DNA of 64,000 bases from Polynucleobacter sp. es-EL-1 (GTDB taxonomy: Bacteria > Pseudomonadota > Gammaproteobacteria > Burkholderiales > Burkholderiaceae): contig NZ_CP061310.1 of the NCBI RefSeq assembly GCF_018687975.1, positions 496,001-560,000 of the forward strand, read 5' to 3'. This document shows positions 1 through 8,223 of the stretch, piece after piece. The notes beneath the pieces were generated by a model, which saw nothing but the letters and a program-made list of their open reading frames with translations, was not told where the DNA came from and made no database searches. The translations under genes and the position numbers were made by a program. Each line of letters starts with the position of its first letter. Position 1 is the stretch's first letter.

Positions 1-98
1 TCCGTTTCTTGGTAGCCCATCGCGTAATACATTGAGCGATTGGGAGCGCGGGCAACTCCTTCGGTAACGTTGCGCGAGCGTTCATTTAAGCGTTTCAT
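1..98 (-). CDS. ilvD: Dihydroxy-acid dehydratase, N-terminal fragment (cut by window edge)
   Basis: Only the first 32 codons are visible, reading leftward from an ATG at 98. The peptide contains VTEGVARAPNRSMYYAMGY, a characteristic N-terminus of beta-proteobacterial IlvD. IlvD is an iron-sulfur dehydratase making the 2-oxo acids for valine and isoleucine. A GGAG lies about 11 bases upstream of the ATG on this strand. The cofactor cysteines lie outside the window, so the call rests on the N-terminal signature alone. It is divergent from the response regulator at 328. Confidence 0.8.
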   Translation of the reverse strand, partial: MKRLNERSRNVTEGVARAPNRSMYYAMGYQET

Positions 99-327
99 GC
101 TGATATTGACTCCAGAAAAGAATTGGTCGAAAAGCTCTATTGTGCCGTGAGATAAAGCAAAGTGCAGGGGTTTATATGACCTTTTCTACTACTTTGCGAT
201 ATGTCTTTTTAGGCATATCTGGCTATTGTATTTGCTGATTACCCCCTAGTATTAGCTTCATAGCTAATATCCTTTCGAAAATAGCTGCAGTAAATTGCAC
301 TATTCGTAACTTTTTCCTTCAAATTCA
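99..327. promoter_or_regulatory. Divergent ilvD / response-regulator intergenic region with two dyads
   Basis: No gene is seen here. Two inverted repeats stand out. At 198-219 a 9-bp stem (GATATGTCT / AGGCATATC, one wobble) has a TTTT loop. At 250-269 TATTAGC and GCTAATA are exact inverted copies separated by 6 bases. Either could be an operator for ilvD, for the regulator gene, or for both. No clear Shine-Dalgarno precedes the ATG at 328. Confidence 0.4.
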
Positions 328-954
328 ATGACTAAAGTTGGCCACATCTACCTAATTGACGACGATGCGTCAATGCGCACCTCTTTAAGCAGAATGCTTA
401 AGGAGGTGGGATACATGGTTGAGGACTTTTCTTCAGCGGTAACCTTTTTAGAGCATTCCCTGCCGGTATCACCAGCAGTGATCTTGTTAGACATGCAAAT
501 GCCGGATATGACCGGTTTAGATCTTCAGGAAAAATTACTGCAAATGGGTCGCAAGACCCCGATTGTCTTTGTAAGTGGCCAAAGCCACCCCCATCAGATT
601 GTGAAAGGCCTCAAAAAAGGGGCTATTGACTTCCTTTTTAAGCCCTTTAACTTGGAAGACTTGCTTAAAGCGGTAGCTGATGCGGTGGAGTTCGATCGAC
701 GTCAGTTAAAGCGTATCTCTAAGGAGGTGGAAACCAAGAAGGACTACGCCACCTTAACCCCAAGGGAAAAAGAGGTCTGTTTTTGGCTAGTAAAGGGCTT
801 GCTTAATAAGGATATTGCTGTCAAGCTCGGAACCACTGATGCAACGATTAAGGTTCACAAGGCTAGAGTGATGGACAAAATGCATGTTGAGTCTGTTCAA
901 ACGCTGGTTGCCAAGTATCTAGAGTCAGAGCTTGAAGATATTGAAAAAAGTTAG
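328..954 (+). CDS. FixJ/NarL-type response regulator (REC + LuxR HTH)
   Basis: A 208-residue two-component response regulator. The receiver domain (about 6-120) has the acidic pair D11/D12, the phospho-acceptor D55 in VILLDMQMPD, a conserved serine in FVSG and the lysine in LFKPF. A LuxR-type helix-turn-helix follows (about 142-205: LTPREKEV...NKDIAVKLGTTDATIKVHKARVMDKM). This is the FixJ/TodT-like layout, which normally controls transcription after phosphorylation by a membrane or PAS kinase. No histidine kinase lies next to it, so the partner and regulon are unknown. A weak 8-bp hairpin overlaps the stop codon (948-969). Confidence 0.9.
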   Translation: MTKVGHIYLIDDDASMRTSLSRMLKEVGYMVEDFSSAVTFLEHSLPVSPAVILLDMQMPDMTGLDLQEKLLQMGRKTPIVFVSGQSHPHQIVKGLKKGAIDFLFKPFNLEDLLKAVADAVEFDRRQLKRISKEVETKKDYATLTPREKEVCFWLVKGLLNKDIAVKLGTTDATIKVHKARVMDKMHVESVQTLVAKYLESELEDIEKS

Positions 955-1035
955 CTGTTTGGCTAATTTCCCTTGTATAGATTAAGAACTATGATGAGGC
1001 ACGAATTTGGCAAATAATTCACTAAAAGCGCTTTT

Positions 1036-2067
1036 GTGACTAGTAACTCTAAACTCCCCGAGATAAATAAGGCAGCTTTTGCACAGGCAAGAGAAAAGCT
1101 TGGCTTGAGTGCCAAGGATCTTGGTGGAATGGCTTGTTTGTCTACTCGCCAAATTGAGCAGATTGAGAATGGTGAGAGTGCTACGTTCTATAGTGCCCAA
1201 GTTAAATTTACTGCTGCTAAAAAAGTAGCAAAACTATTGGGTCTGAGTGAGAAAGAAGCTTTTGAGCTTGATGAAAAAACTGTGCCCAAAGAAGTGGAGC
1301 CAGAACCAACTGCAATAGCGCAAGAAGTGCAAGCGCCAATTAATCCAGTTAAAGAATCCACTCCAAAGCAAAAAACGGAATCTGCCAATCCTGAGCAAGA
1401 CCTCTCTCCATTAAATGAGGTGCCAAAGGAAGCTGTATCTTCAATAGATTCTTCTGAGTCAAAACCTGCAAAGAAAAAGAACTTATTTTTGTGGTTGAGT
1501 GTCTTGGCTGCCGCTGCATTTGCCATTATCAATTTGAGCTCATTCTTTTTTGCAGACAATCCACAAGAGGTGGTGATTGTTAAAGAAGAGGTGATAGCCG
1601 TTCCACAAACGCCATCACCTACGCCATCTGAATCTGCTCCGGCGCCATCAACACCAGCAACTCTGCCTGTCACTCCAGCGGTGCCTGCAACGGTGCCAGC
1701 GTCTTCGCCAGTAATTGCTTCGGAGCTCTCAACAGCTTGCCCCGCTGAGGAGGCGATAATTCGCTTTAAGCCTGAAGCGCCTCGCAAGGCAGGCGATATG
1801 GTTTACCTGCAGGCTAAATCCAAGCAAGTGGTTTGTGTGGTCGATGCCAGCGGAAAAACCCAGAATAAATTGTTGGAGCCGGGGGTTGGTGCCTCTTTTT
1901 ATGGTCAGCCACCATTTAAGGTTCTCACTTCTGGGCTTAGGGAAGTGGATGTTTTCTTTCAGGGCACGAAAGTGCGCCTAGCAGACCCTGCTGGAAAAAC
2001 GCTTATCTTGGAGGCGACTGGGTTGGTGAAGCCTTCCGTAGATCCTACAGACTCCCAGTTTCGCTAA
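1036..2067 (+). CDS. RodZ-like helix-turn-helix transmembrane protein
   Basis: A 343-residue protein with the RodZ plan. An N-terminal Xre-type HTH (about 13-75: AREKLGLSAKDLGGMACLSTRQIEQIENG) leads into a charged linker and one transmembrane segment (about 149-172, after KKK). A Pro/Ser/Thr/Ala-rich periplasmic linker (about 188-230) follows, then a beta-rich C-terminal domain (about 250-335) like the DUF4115 domain. RodZ ties MreB to the cell-wall machinery. This gene is not in the usual ispG neighbourhood, so it may be a paralogue with another role. The start is a GTG at 1036, with no strong ribosome-binding site. Confidence 0.7.
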   Translation: MTSNSKLPEINKAAFAQAREKLGLSAKDLGGMACLSTRQIEQIENGESATFYSAQVKFTAAKKVAKLLGLSEKEAFELDEKTVPKEVEPEPTAIAQEVQAPINPVKESTPKQKTESANPEQDLSPLNEVPKEAVSSIDSSESKPAKKKNLFLWLSVLAAAAFAIINLSSFFFADNPQEVVIVKEEVIAVPQTPSPTPSESAPAPSTPATLPVTPAVPATVPASSPVIASELSTACPAEEAIIRFKPEAPRKAGDMVYLQAKSKQVVCVVDASGKTQNKLLEPGVGASFYGQPPFKVLTSGLREVDVFFQGTKVRLADPAGKTLILEATGLVKPSVDPTDSQFR

Positions 2068-2070
2068 GTA

Positions 2071-2109
2071 GTAAGTGGGGCAGCCATGCGTAGCTTCACC
2101 CCCGCTTAC
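2071..2109. terminator. Hairpin between convergent genes
   Basis: GTAAGTGGGG (2071-2080) pairs with CCCCGCTTAC (2100-2109), 10 bp with one G-T wobble and a 19-base loop. It sits exactly between two convergent genes (ends at 2067 and 2123). There is no long T run, so it may be a weak or bidirectional terminator. Confidence 0.5.
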
Positions 2110-2122
2110 TAAGAGGAATACA

Positions 2123-2461
2123 TCAAACTGCTGAGTCGTCAGTTTCGCCAGTGCGAATGCGAATAGCTTGCTCTATTGGGCTAACGAAAATCTTACCGTC
2201 ACCAATTTTTCCAGTGCGGGCTGCTTTGGTAATAGCCTCAATCGCTGCTTCTGTGCGATCGTCAGCAACAACGACTTCTACTTTGACCTTTGGTAAAAAA
2301 TCGACAACGTACTCTGCGCCACGATATAGCTCAGTGTGTCCTTTTTGACGACCAAAACCTTTGACTTCAGTAACGGTTAAGCCAGTAACACCAACTTCAG
2401 CTAAGGCTTCACGAACTTCATCGAGTTTGAACGGTTTAATAATGGATGTGATTAGCTTCAT
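2123..2461 (-). CDS. glnK: PII nitrogen regulatory protein (GlnB/GlnK)
   Basis: A 112-residue PII trimer subunit at the family's usual length. The T-loop contains Y51 (YRGAEYVVDFLPK), the residue uridylylated by GlnD. The C-terminal part GKIGDGKIFV forms the ATP and 2-oxoglutarate site. PII reports nitrogen, energy and carbon status and binds target enzymes or AmtB. A strong AAGGGGA lies 5 bases before the ATG. It follows nadE after 93 bases, with no amtB visible, so the choice between GlnB and GlnK is uncertain. The link to NAD synthetase suggests control of that enzyme. Confidence 0.92.
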   Translation of the reverse strand: MKLITSIIKPFKLDEVREALAEVGVTGLTVTEVKGFGRQKGHTELYRGAEYVVDFLPKVKVEVVVADDRTEAAIEAITKAARTGKIGDGKIFVSPIEQAIRIRTGETDDSAV

Positions 2462-2554
2462 ATATTCCCCTTAATACAGTAATCATACCTAGAACTGAAA
2501 TCAATTGCCTAAACAAGGCTCTGTAGCAAGCCTATTACTTTACCCTGAAGCACT

Positions 2555-4174
2555 TTATGCCCGAAATTGGGAGGTAATGGGGTAGCGCCAATCGCGCCCA
2601 AACGCCCGTGTAGTGACCTTGATGCCGGGAGGTGCCTGACGCCTTTTATATTCATTTAACTTAATCAGGCGTGTCACTTTTTCGACGCTGTCAGCATCAA
2701 AGCCGGCAGCAATCATTTGGGCAATTGATTGGTTCTGCTCCATGTAGCGCTCCACAATTGCATCGAGTGCCTCATAAGAAGGCAGACTATCTTGATCCTT
2801 TTGATCTGGGCGCAATTCTGCGGAAGGCGCGCGCGTCAAAATACGCTCTGGAATCACGGGTTCAATACTGTTGCGATAGGCACATAGTCGATAGACTAAG
2901 GTCTTGGCAATATCTTTAATGACAGCAAAGCCGCCGGCCATATCGCCGTAGAGCGTGCAGTAGCCCACAGCCATTTCACTCTTGTTCCCCGTAGTTAAAA
3001 CTAGACGCCCTGTTTTATTGGAGAGTGCCATGAGCAAAGTGCCACGTACTCTTGCCTGAATATTTTCTTCGGTAGCATCTAGTTCTAAACCCCGAAATTG
3101 CTCTGCTAAGGAATGCTCGAATGCGTCTACCGGTCCGCTAATCGGAATTTCGTCGTATTGCACGCCGAGGTTCTGAGCCATTTCTCTTGCATCAATCCAA
3201 GAGATGTCCGCAGTGTAGCGTGAGGCCATCATGACGGCGCGTACCTTATCTGCGCCCAGGGCATCAACAGCAATTGCCAATACTAGGGCGGAGTCAACCC
3301 CGCCAGATAAGCCAATAATGACTCCTGGAAAACGATTCTTTTGTACGTAATCGCTCACGCCTAAAACGAGCGCTTGATAGGCTTGTGCCTCGATGCTCTG
3401 AGGCGGGGCAATCAGCCCTTGCTCAAGCTCACCTTCAGCGTTGAGATTGACAAATCCTAAGCCGATATCAAACTGAGGCATGGCCATGACAACTTGACCT
3501 TGGCTATTGAGTGCAAAAGAGCCGCCATCAAAAACCAGCTCGTCTTGACCGCCAACGGCATTTACGTAGATCAAAGGCATTTTGCTGATTGCAATCTGCT
3601 TGCGCAATACTTCAATGCGTAAAGCCTCTTTATGCAAATGGTAGGGTGAGGCGTTTAACACCAGCAGTACCTGTGCGCCTGCATCATGAGCTTGTTTTGC
3701 TGGACCAGCATGCCAAGCATCCTCACACAGAATGAGTCCATATTGAATGCCTGCATTTTCAAAAACACAGGCTTGATTGCCGGCGACAAAATAGCGAACC
3801 TCATCAAATACTTCGTGGTTAGGTAGTTTTTGTTTGGCATAGCCAGCAATCACCTGACCATCACGCAATACCGACGCATAGTTTTGTAGGCCAACTGATG
3901 TTTGTTGAGGATGCCCAACGATGACAACTAAGCCTGGGAATTGCTTGAGTTCTATAGTGAGGCGTTTGAGTTCCGCTTCTGCCGCCTCAATGAAAGCGGG
4001 GCGTAAGAGCAAATCTTCTGGGGGGTAACCTGTGAGCGAGAGCTCTGGGGTTAGGACAACAGTAGCACCTTTTTTAAAGGCTTCCGCTGCTGCTTGAGAG
4101 ATGAGTCGCGCATTACCAGGTAAATCACCCAGTAAAGGGTTGATTTGCGCTAAGGCGATGGTTTGCGAGCTCAC
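2555..4174 (-). CDS. nadE: Glutamine-dependent NAD+ synthetase
   Basis: About 539 residues, two domains. The N-terminal nitrilase-type glutaminase shows the Glu (TPELSLTGYPPEDLL), Lys (YAKQKLPN) and Cys (LILCEDAWH) catalytic residues. The C-terminal synthetase has the ATP pyrophosphatase loop SGGVDSA. It converts deamido-NAD+ to NAD+ using glutamine and ATP, releasing pyrophosphate. A longer reading from ATG 4264 would overlap ppa by over 70 bases and adds an unlikely Cys-rich leader. GTG at 4174, or TTG at 4180 or 4186, 5-17 bases after the ppa stop, fits better. It is probably cotranscribed with ppa. Confidence 0.93.
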   Translation of the reverse strand: MSSQTIALAQINPLLGDLPGNARLISQAAAEAFKKGATVVLTPELSLTGYPPEDLLLRPAFIEAAEAELKRLTIELKQFPGLVVIVGHPQQTSVGLQNYASVLRDGQVIAGYAKQKLPNHEVFDEVRYFVAGNQACVFENAGIQYGLILCEDAWHAGPAKQAHDAGAQVLLVLNASPYHLHKEALRIEVLRKQIAISKMPLIYVNAVGGQDELVFDGGSFALNSQGQVVMAMPQFDIGLGFVNLNAEGELEQGLIAPPQSIEAQAYQALVLGVSDYVQKNRFPGVIIGLSGGVDSALVLAIAVDALGADKVRAVMMASRYTADISWIDAREMAQNLGVQYDEIPISGPVDAFEHSLAEQFRGLELDATEENIQARVRGTLLMALSNKTGRLVLTTGNKSEMAVGYCTLYGDMAGGFAVIKDIAKTLVYRLCAYRNSIEPVIPERILTRAPSAELRPDQKDQDSLPSYEALDAIVERYMEQNQSIAQMIAAGFDADSVEKVTRLIKLNEYKRRQAPPGIKVTTRAFGRDWRYPITSQFRA

Positions 4175-4191
4175 TCCCAATGACAAATTAA

Positions 4192-4728
4192 TTACTTCTG
4201 TGATTTGGCATAGCCTGCAATGCCATCCAGAATTTCTTGATGGGCAGCAGCAACACCAACCCAACCTTTTACCTTAACCCATTTACCTTTTTCGAGATCT
4301 TTGTAGTGCTCAAAGAAGTGTTGGATTTGGCTAAGGAGTAATTCGTTAACATCTTCTGGTTTTTGCAAATGCTTGTAGATAGGCAAAATCTTATCTTCTG
4401 GAACTGCTAATAGTTTCGCATCTTGACCGCCTTCATCTTCCATCTCGAGCATGCCAATTGCGCGGCAACTGACTACTGAACCAGGTACCAATGCGAATGG
4501 TGTCATGACGAGAACGTCAACGGGATCGCCGTCACCAGCAATAGTGTGGGGAATGTAACCGTAGTTACATGGATAGTGCATGGCAGTACCCATGAAACGA
4601 TCTACAAACAGGCAGCCACTTTCTTTATCTACTTCGTACTTGACTGGATCAGCGTTCATTGGGATTTCAATGATGACGTTGAAACTTTCTGGGATCTTTT
4701 TGCCTGGGCTGACTTTGTCGTAACTCAT
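4192..4728 (-). CDS. ppa: Inorganic pyrophosphatase
   Basis: A 178-residue family I soluble pyrophosphatase. It carries the DGDPVDVLV signature and the expected YPCNYGYIP segment. It hydrolyses PPi to phosphate in the cytoplasm with Mg2+. It is the first gene of a probable ppa-nadE-PII transcript. NadE makes PPi, so the pairing is metabolically sensible. The start ATG at 4728 begins MSYDKVSPGKK, typical of the family. Confidence 0.96.
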   Translation of the reverse strand: MSYDKVSPGKKIPESFNVIIEIPMNADPVKYEVDKESGCLFVDRFMGTAMHYPCNYGYIPHTIAGDGDPVDVLVMTPFALVPGSVVSCRAIGMLEMEDEGGQDAKLLAVPEDKILPIYKHLQKPEDVNELLLSQIQHFFEHYKDLEKGKWVKVKGWVGVAAAHQEILDGIAGYAKSQK

Positions 4729-4860
4729 AAATACTCCACGTATTGATTAATGAATACCTCGATATTAGCAAAGAGGCGTTTAACTGCTCGAAATAGCTGA
4801 TTTGCTCTAGTTTAAAGCCTTTGAGAGCCCCCTTTTTTTTGGTATCCAGGAGGATCCAAT

Positions 4861-4891
4861 AAAAAACGCCCAGCATTGTTGCCAGGCGTTT
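4861..4891 (-). terminator. Rho-independent terminator of trxB
   Basis: On the reverse strand, 17 bases after the trxB stop, AAACGCCTGGC and GCTGGGCGTTT pair around AACAAT, followed by a T run. This is a good intrinsic terminator for the leftward trxB transcript. Confidence 0.85.
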
Positions 4892-4907
4892 CGTGGGCAT
4901 TTAGCCC

Positions 4908-5864
4908 TTAATCGAGAGTCTCTAAGTAGCGTTGAGCATCCAGAGCTGCCATACAACCAGTTCCCGCACTAGTAATGGCTTGGCGATAGATGTGATCTTG
5001 CACATCACCTGCAGCAAAGACCCCAGGAATATTGGTTGCGGTGGCATTGCCTTCTAAACCTGAATGGGTTTTGAGGTAGCCATTATTCATATCTAACTGG
5101 CCTACAAATAACTCAGTATTCGGTTTATGACCAATGGCAATGAAGGCGCCGGTGACAGCAATCTCTTCTGTGCTGCCATCTTGTTTTTTGATGCGCACTC
5201 CGGTGACACCTTTGTCATCTCCCAGCACTTCATCTAAAGTGGAATTCAGTTTGAGCTCGACCTTACCTTCGGCAACTTTAGCCATGAGGCGATCATTCAA
5301 AATGGGCTCGGCACGGAATTTATCGCGACGATGAATAACGGTGACTTTCTTAGCAATGCCGGTGAGATAGAGGGCTTCTTCTACAGCAGTATTGCCTCCG
5401 CCAACGACGCAGACATCTTGGTTGCGATAAAAGAAGCCATCACAGGTGGCGCACCCAGAAACACCGCGACCCATAAATGCTTCTTCGCTTGGCAATCCAA
5501 TGTACTGAGCTGAAGCGCCGGTGCTAATAATGAGTGCATCACAGGTATACGTTCCTGAGTCGCCCTCCAGGCGAATCGGCTTTTCAGTTAGCGCTGCCGT
5601 ATGAATATGATCAAAAATAATATTGGTATTAAAGCGTTCGGCATGCTTTAAAAAACGATCCATGAGTTCTGGGCCTTGAACGCCATCGGGGTCAGCAGGC
5701 CAGTTTTCCACATCGGTTGTAGTCATTAATTGACCACCCTGGGCTAGGCCAGTGATCAAGGTAGGGCTCAAATTGGCTCGCGCTGCGTATACAGCAGCAG
5801 TGTAGCCAGCAGGGCCAGAACCCAGAATAAGAACTTTGGAGTGTTTAGGAGTATTTGTAGTCAT
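4908..5864 (-). CDS. trxB: Thioredoxin-disulfide reductase
   Basis: A 318-residue flavoprotein that reduces thioredoxin with NADPH. It has the FAD-binding GSGPAG near residues 15-20, the redox pair CATC at 138-141, the NADPH fold GGGNTAVEEALYL and the C-terminal FAD motif AAGDV. The ATG at 5864 (MTTNTPKHSK) is preferred over a TTG two codons earlier. It is divergent from ftsK with only about 40 bases between start codons, so the two promoters must overlap. Thioredoxin itself is not in the window. Confidence 0.96.
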   Translation of the reverse strand: MTTNTPKHSKVLILGSGPAGYTAAVYAARANLSPTLITGLAQGGQLMTTTDVENWPADPDGVQGPELMDRFLKHAERFNTNIIFDHIHTAALTEKPIRLEGDSGTYTCDALIISTGASAQYIGLPSEEAFMGRGVSGCATCDGFFYRNQDVCVVGGGNTAVEEALYLTGIAKKVTVIHRRDKFRAEPILNDRLMAKVAEGKVELKLNSTLDEVLGDDKGVTGVRIKKQDGSTEEIAVTGAFIAIGHKPNTELFVGQLDMNNGYLKTHSGLEGNATATNIPGVFAAGDVQDHIYRQAITSAGTGCMAALDAQRYLETLD

Positions 5865-5903
5865 ACCCAAATTATAGGATTGCTTGATTACAATCGTAAG
5901 AAC

Positions 5904-8213
5904 ATGGCAAGAACCACATACCCGAAGTCAAAAAGCCCATTGCCCCAGCCCCCTGAGAATTCGGGGCAGGGAAGGATGCCCCGTCTCCTGCTAGAGGCGC
6001 GTTGGTTCATCTCCTGCGGCCTCTGTCTGGGCTTATTTGCCATTTTGGTGACGTATTCCAAGGCAGATCCGGCCTGGTCACATGCCAGTTTTGAGGTCCC
6101 CAAGAACCTAGGAGGTCGTTTTGGGGCCTATTTAGCCGATTTATTGCTCTATATCTTCGGTATTTCCGCTTTTTGGTGGGTTGTATTGTTTGGTCGCCGG
6201 GTGCTCAGTGGCTGGCGTGAGCTTTGGAGTATCACCTTGCCACCCGATCCGGATGCTAAGCCAGACTCCTTATTGGTACGCTGGTTGGGCTTTGGACTCA
6301 CTCTATTTAGTAGCATGGGTCTTGAGTCCATCAGGCTTCATTCTTTGGCCTGGGAGCTCCCTAGACCTCCTGGAGGCATCTTGGGTGAGTTGATTGGTGA
6401 CCCCCTGCAAATGAGCTTAGGTTTTACTGGCTCAACGCTTGTGCTCTTATTTGGCTTGTGCGCAGGTCTATCTCTATTCCTCCATTTTTCTTGGTTAGAT
6501 ATTGCGGAAAAGGTGGGGCGATCACTGGAGCTAACATACAAGCGCCTAAGAGAGCGTCGTGACAGCCAAGAAGATCGCAAATTGGGTGAAGCTGCAGCCG
6601 AAGAGCGAGAAGAGTTTGTCGAAGAGTTTCGGGGTCGCGTCGAAATTGCCAAGCCTGTGCAAATCGTGCGTGCACCGGTAGAGATTCCTAAGAGTGCTCG
6701 TGTAGAGCGCGAGAAGCAACAGCCATTGTTCGTGGACATCCCAGATTCTGAATTGCCTCCATTGGCATTGCTTGATCCCGTACCAGAAGCAAAAGAAACG
6801 ATTTCAGCAGATGTGCTGGAATTTACCTCCCGTTTGATCGAGCGCAAGTTAGCTGAGTTTGGTGTCGAGGTCAAAGTGATTGCTGCTTATCCTGGACCTG
6901 TAGTGACTCGTTATGAGATTGATCCCGCTGTCGGAGTCAAGGGTAGTCAGATTGTGAATCTGTCTCGCGACTTAGCGCGTTCTTTGGGCGTGGTAAGCAT
7001 GCGCGTGGTAGAGACGATTCCTGGCAAAACCTGTATGGCTTTGGAATTGCCTAACCCAACCCGTCAATCGGTTTACCTCTCTGAGATTTTGAGTTCACAG
7101 GTTTACAACGATAGCCATTCCAATCTCACACTCTCGTTAGGCAAAGATATTTCAGGTAGCCCGATCGTGGCTGACTTGGCGAAGATGCCACACTGCTTAG
7201 TTGCCGGTACTACTGGTGCTGGTAAGTCTGTTGGTATTAATGCCATGATTTTGTCGATCCTCTTCAAGGCCAAACCTGATGAAGTACGTCTCATCATGAT
7301 TGATCCCAAGATGCTGGAGATGGCGATGTACGACAAGATTCCCCATCTCTTGTGTCCAGTAGTAACGGATATGAAGCAGGCCTATAACGCCCTGAATTGG
7401 GCGGTTAATGAGATGGAGCGCCGCTACAAGCTGATGAGTAAGTTTGGTGTACGTAACCTTGCTGGCTTTAATAAGAAAATTTTAGAAGCAGAAGAAAAAG
7501 GTGAGAAGCTTACTAATCCATTTAGTTTGACGCCGGATGATCCTGAGCCAATTTATAAAGCCCCTGTCATTGTGATTGTGATTGACGAGTTGGCTGACTT
7601 AATGATGGTCTCTGGTAAGAAGATTGAAGAGTTGATTGCGCGTATTGCCCAAAAGGCGCGTGCAGCAGGAATTCATTTAGTGCTAGCAACCCAGCGTCCT
7701 AGTGTGGATGTGATTACTGGTTTGATTAAAGCTAACGTACCAACGCGTATTTCCTTCCAAGTCAGTAGCAAGATTGATAGCCGCACTATCTTGGATCAAC
7801 AAGGAGCTGAAGCGCTATTGGGTATGGGTGACATGCTGTACATGGCACCGGGCACTGGACTGCCTGTACGTGTTCACGGTGCATTTGTATCTGATGACGA
7901 AGTCCACCGCGTAGTTGAATGGCTCAAGGAGAAGGGCGAAGCCAATTACATCGATGGCGTCTTAGAGGGCGCTGATGAATCCAACATTGATGATCTGACT
8001 GGTGAAGGTGGTGGCGAAGCTGATCCGCTGTATGACCAAGCGGTAGCAATTGTTTTAGAAAATAAACGCCCATCTATTTCATTGGTGCAGCGCCATTTGC
8101 GCATTGGCTATAACCGCGCAGCGCGTTTGCTCGAGGATATGGAAAAAGCAGGACTGGTTTCTAAGATGGGTAATGGTGGTAACCGTGAAATCCTTCACCG
8201 TCCATCTGAATAA
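5904..8213 (+). CDS. ftsK: DNA translocase FtsK
   Basis: A 769-residue divisome DNA pump. The N-terminal third contains several membrane segments (about 30-200). A short charged linker follows, then the RecA-like motor with Walker A GTTGAGKS (about 435-442) and Walker B IVIVIDELADLM. The C-terminal winged-helix gamma domain (SISLVQRHLRIGYNRAARLLEDME) reads KOPS sites. FtsK clears and resolves chromosome ends at division. The linker is much shorter than in E. coli. The ATG at 5904 is preferred because earlier in-frame starts lie inside trxB. Confidence 0.95.
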   Translation: MARTTYPKSKSPLPQPPENSGQGRMPRLLLEARWFISCGLCLGLFAILVTYSKADPAWSHASFEVPKNLGGRFGAYLADLLLYIFGISAFWWVVLFGRRVLSGWRELWSITLPPDPDAKPDSLLVRWLGFGLTLFSSMGLESIRLHSLAWELPRPPGGILGELIGDPLQMSLGFTGSTLVLLFGLCAGLSLFLHFSWLDIAEKVGRSLELTYKRLRERRDSQEDRKLGEAAAEEREEFVEEFRGRVEIAKPVQIVRAPVEIPKSARVEREKQQPLFVDIPDSELPPLALLDPVPEAKETISADVLEFTSRLIERKLAEFGVEVKVIAAYPGPVVTRYEIDPAVGVKGSQIVNLSRDLARSLGVVSMRVVETIPGKTCMALELPNPTRQSVYLSEILSSQVYNDSHSNLTLSLGKDISGSPIVADLAKMPHCLVAGTTGAGKSVGINAMILSILFKAKPDEVRLIMIDPKMLEMAMYDKIPHLLCPVVTDMKQAYNALNWAVNEMERRYKLMSKFGVRNLAGFNKKILEAEEKGEKLTNPFSLTPDDPEPIYKAPVIVIVIDELADLMMVSGKKIEELIARIAQKARAAGIHLVLATQRPSVDVITGLIKANVPTRISFQVSSKIDSRTILDQQGAEALLGMGDMLYMAPGTGLPVRVHGAFVSDDEVHRVVEWLKEKGEANYIDGVLEGADESNIDDLTGEGGGEADPLYDQAVAIVLENKRPSISLVQRHLRIGYNRAARLLEDMEKAGLVSKMGNGGNREILHRPSE

Positions 8214-8223
8214 GGCCATTATT

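Noticed and set aside
1188..1787. Long reverse-strand open frame opposite the RodZ-like gene
   Set aside because: Low-complexity Gly/Ala/Thr/Ser product from the antisense of a Pro/Ser/Thr-rich coding stretch. No ribosome-binding site or family match.
4175..4264. Extended N-terminus of NadE from an ATG at 4264
   Set aside because: It overlaps ppa by more than 70 bases in another frame and adds a Cys/Trp-rich leader not typical of NadE.
6338..6874. 178-codon reverse frame inside ftsK
   Set aside because: Ser/Arg/Asn-rich antisense shadow of a clear FtsK domain; no supporting signal.
8104..8223. LolA reading extended back to ATG 8104
   Set aside because: It lies inside the FtsK winged-helix domain; starts at 8224 or 8185 give a proper signal peptide.
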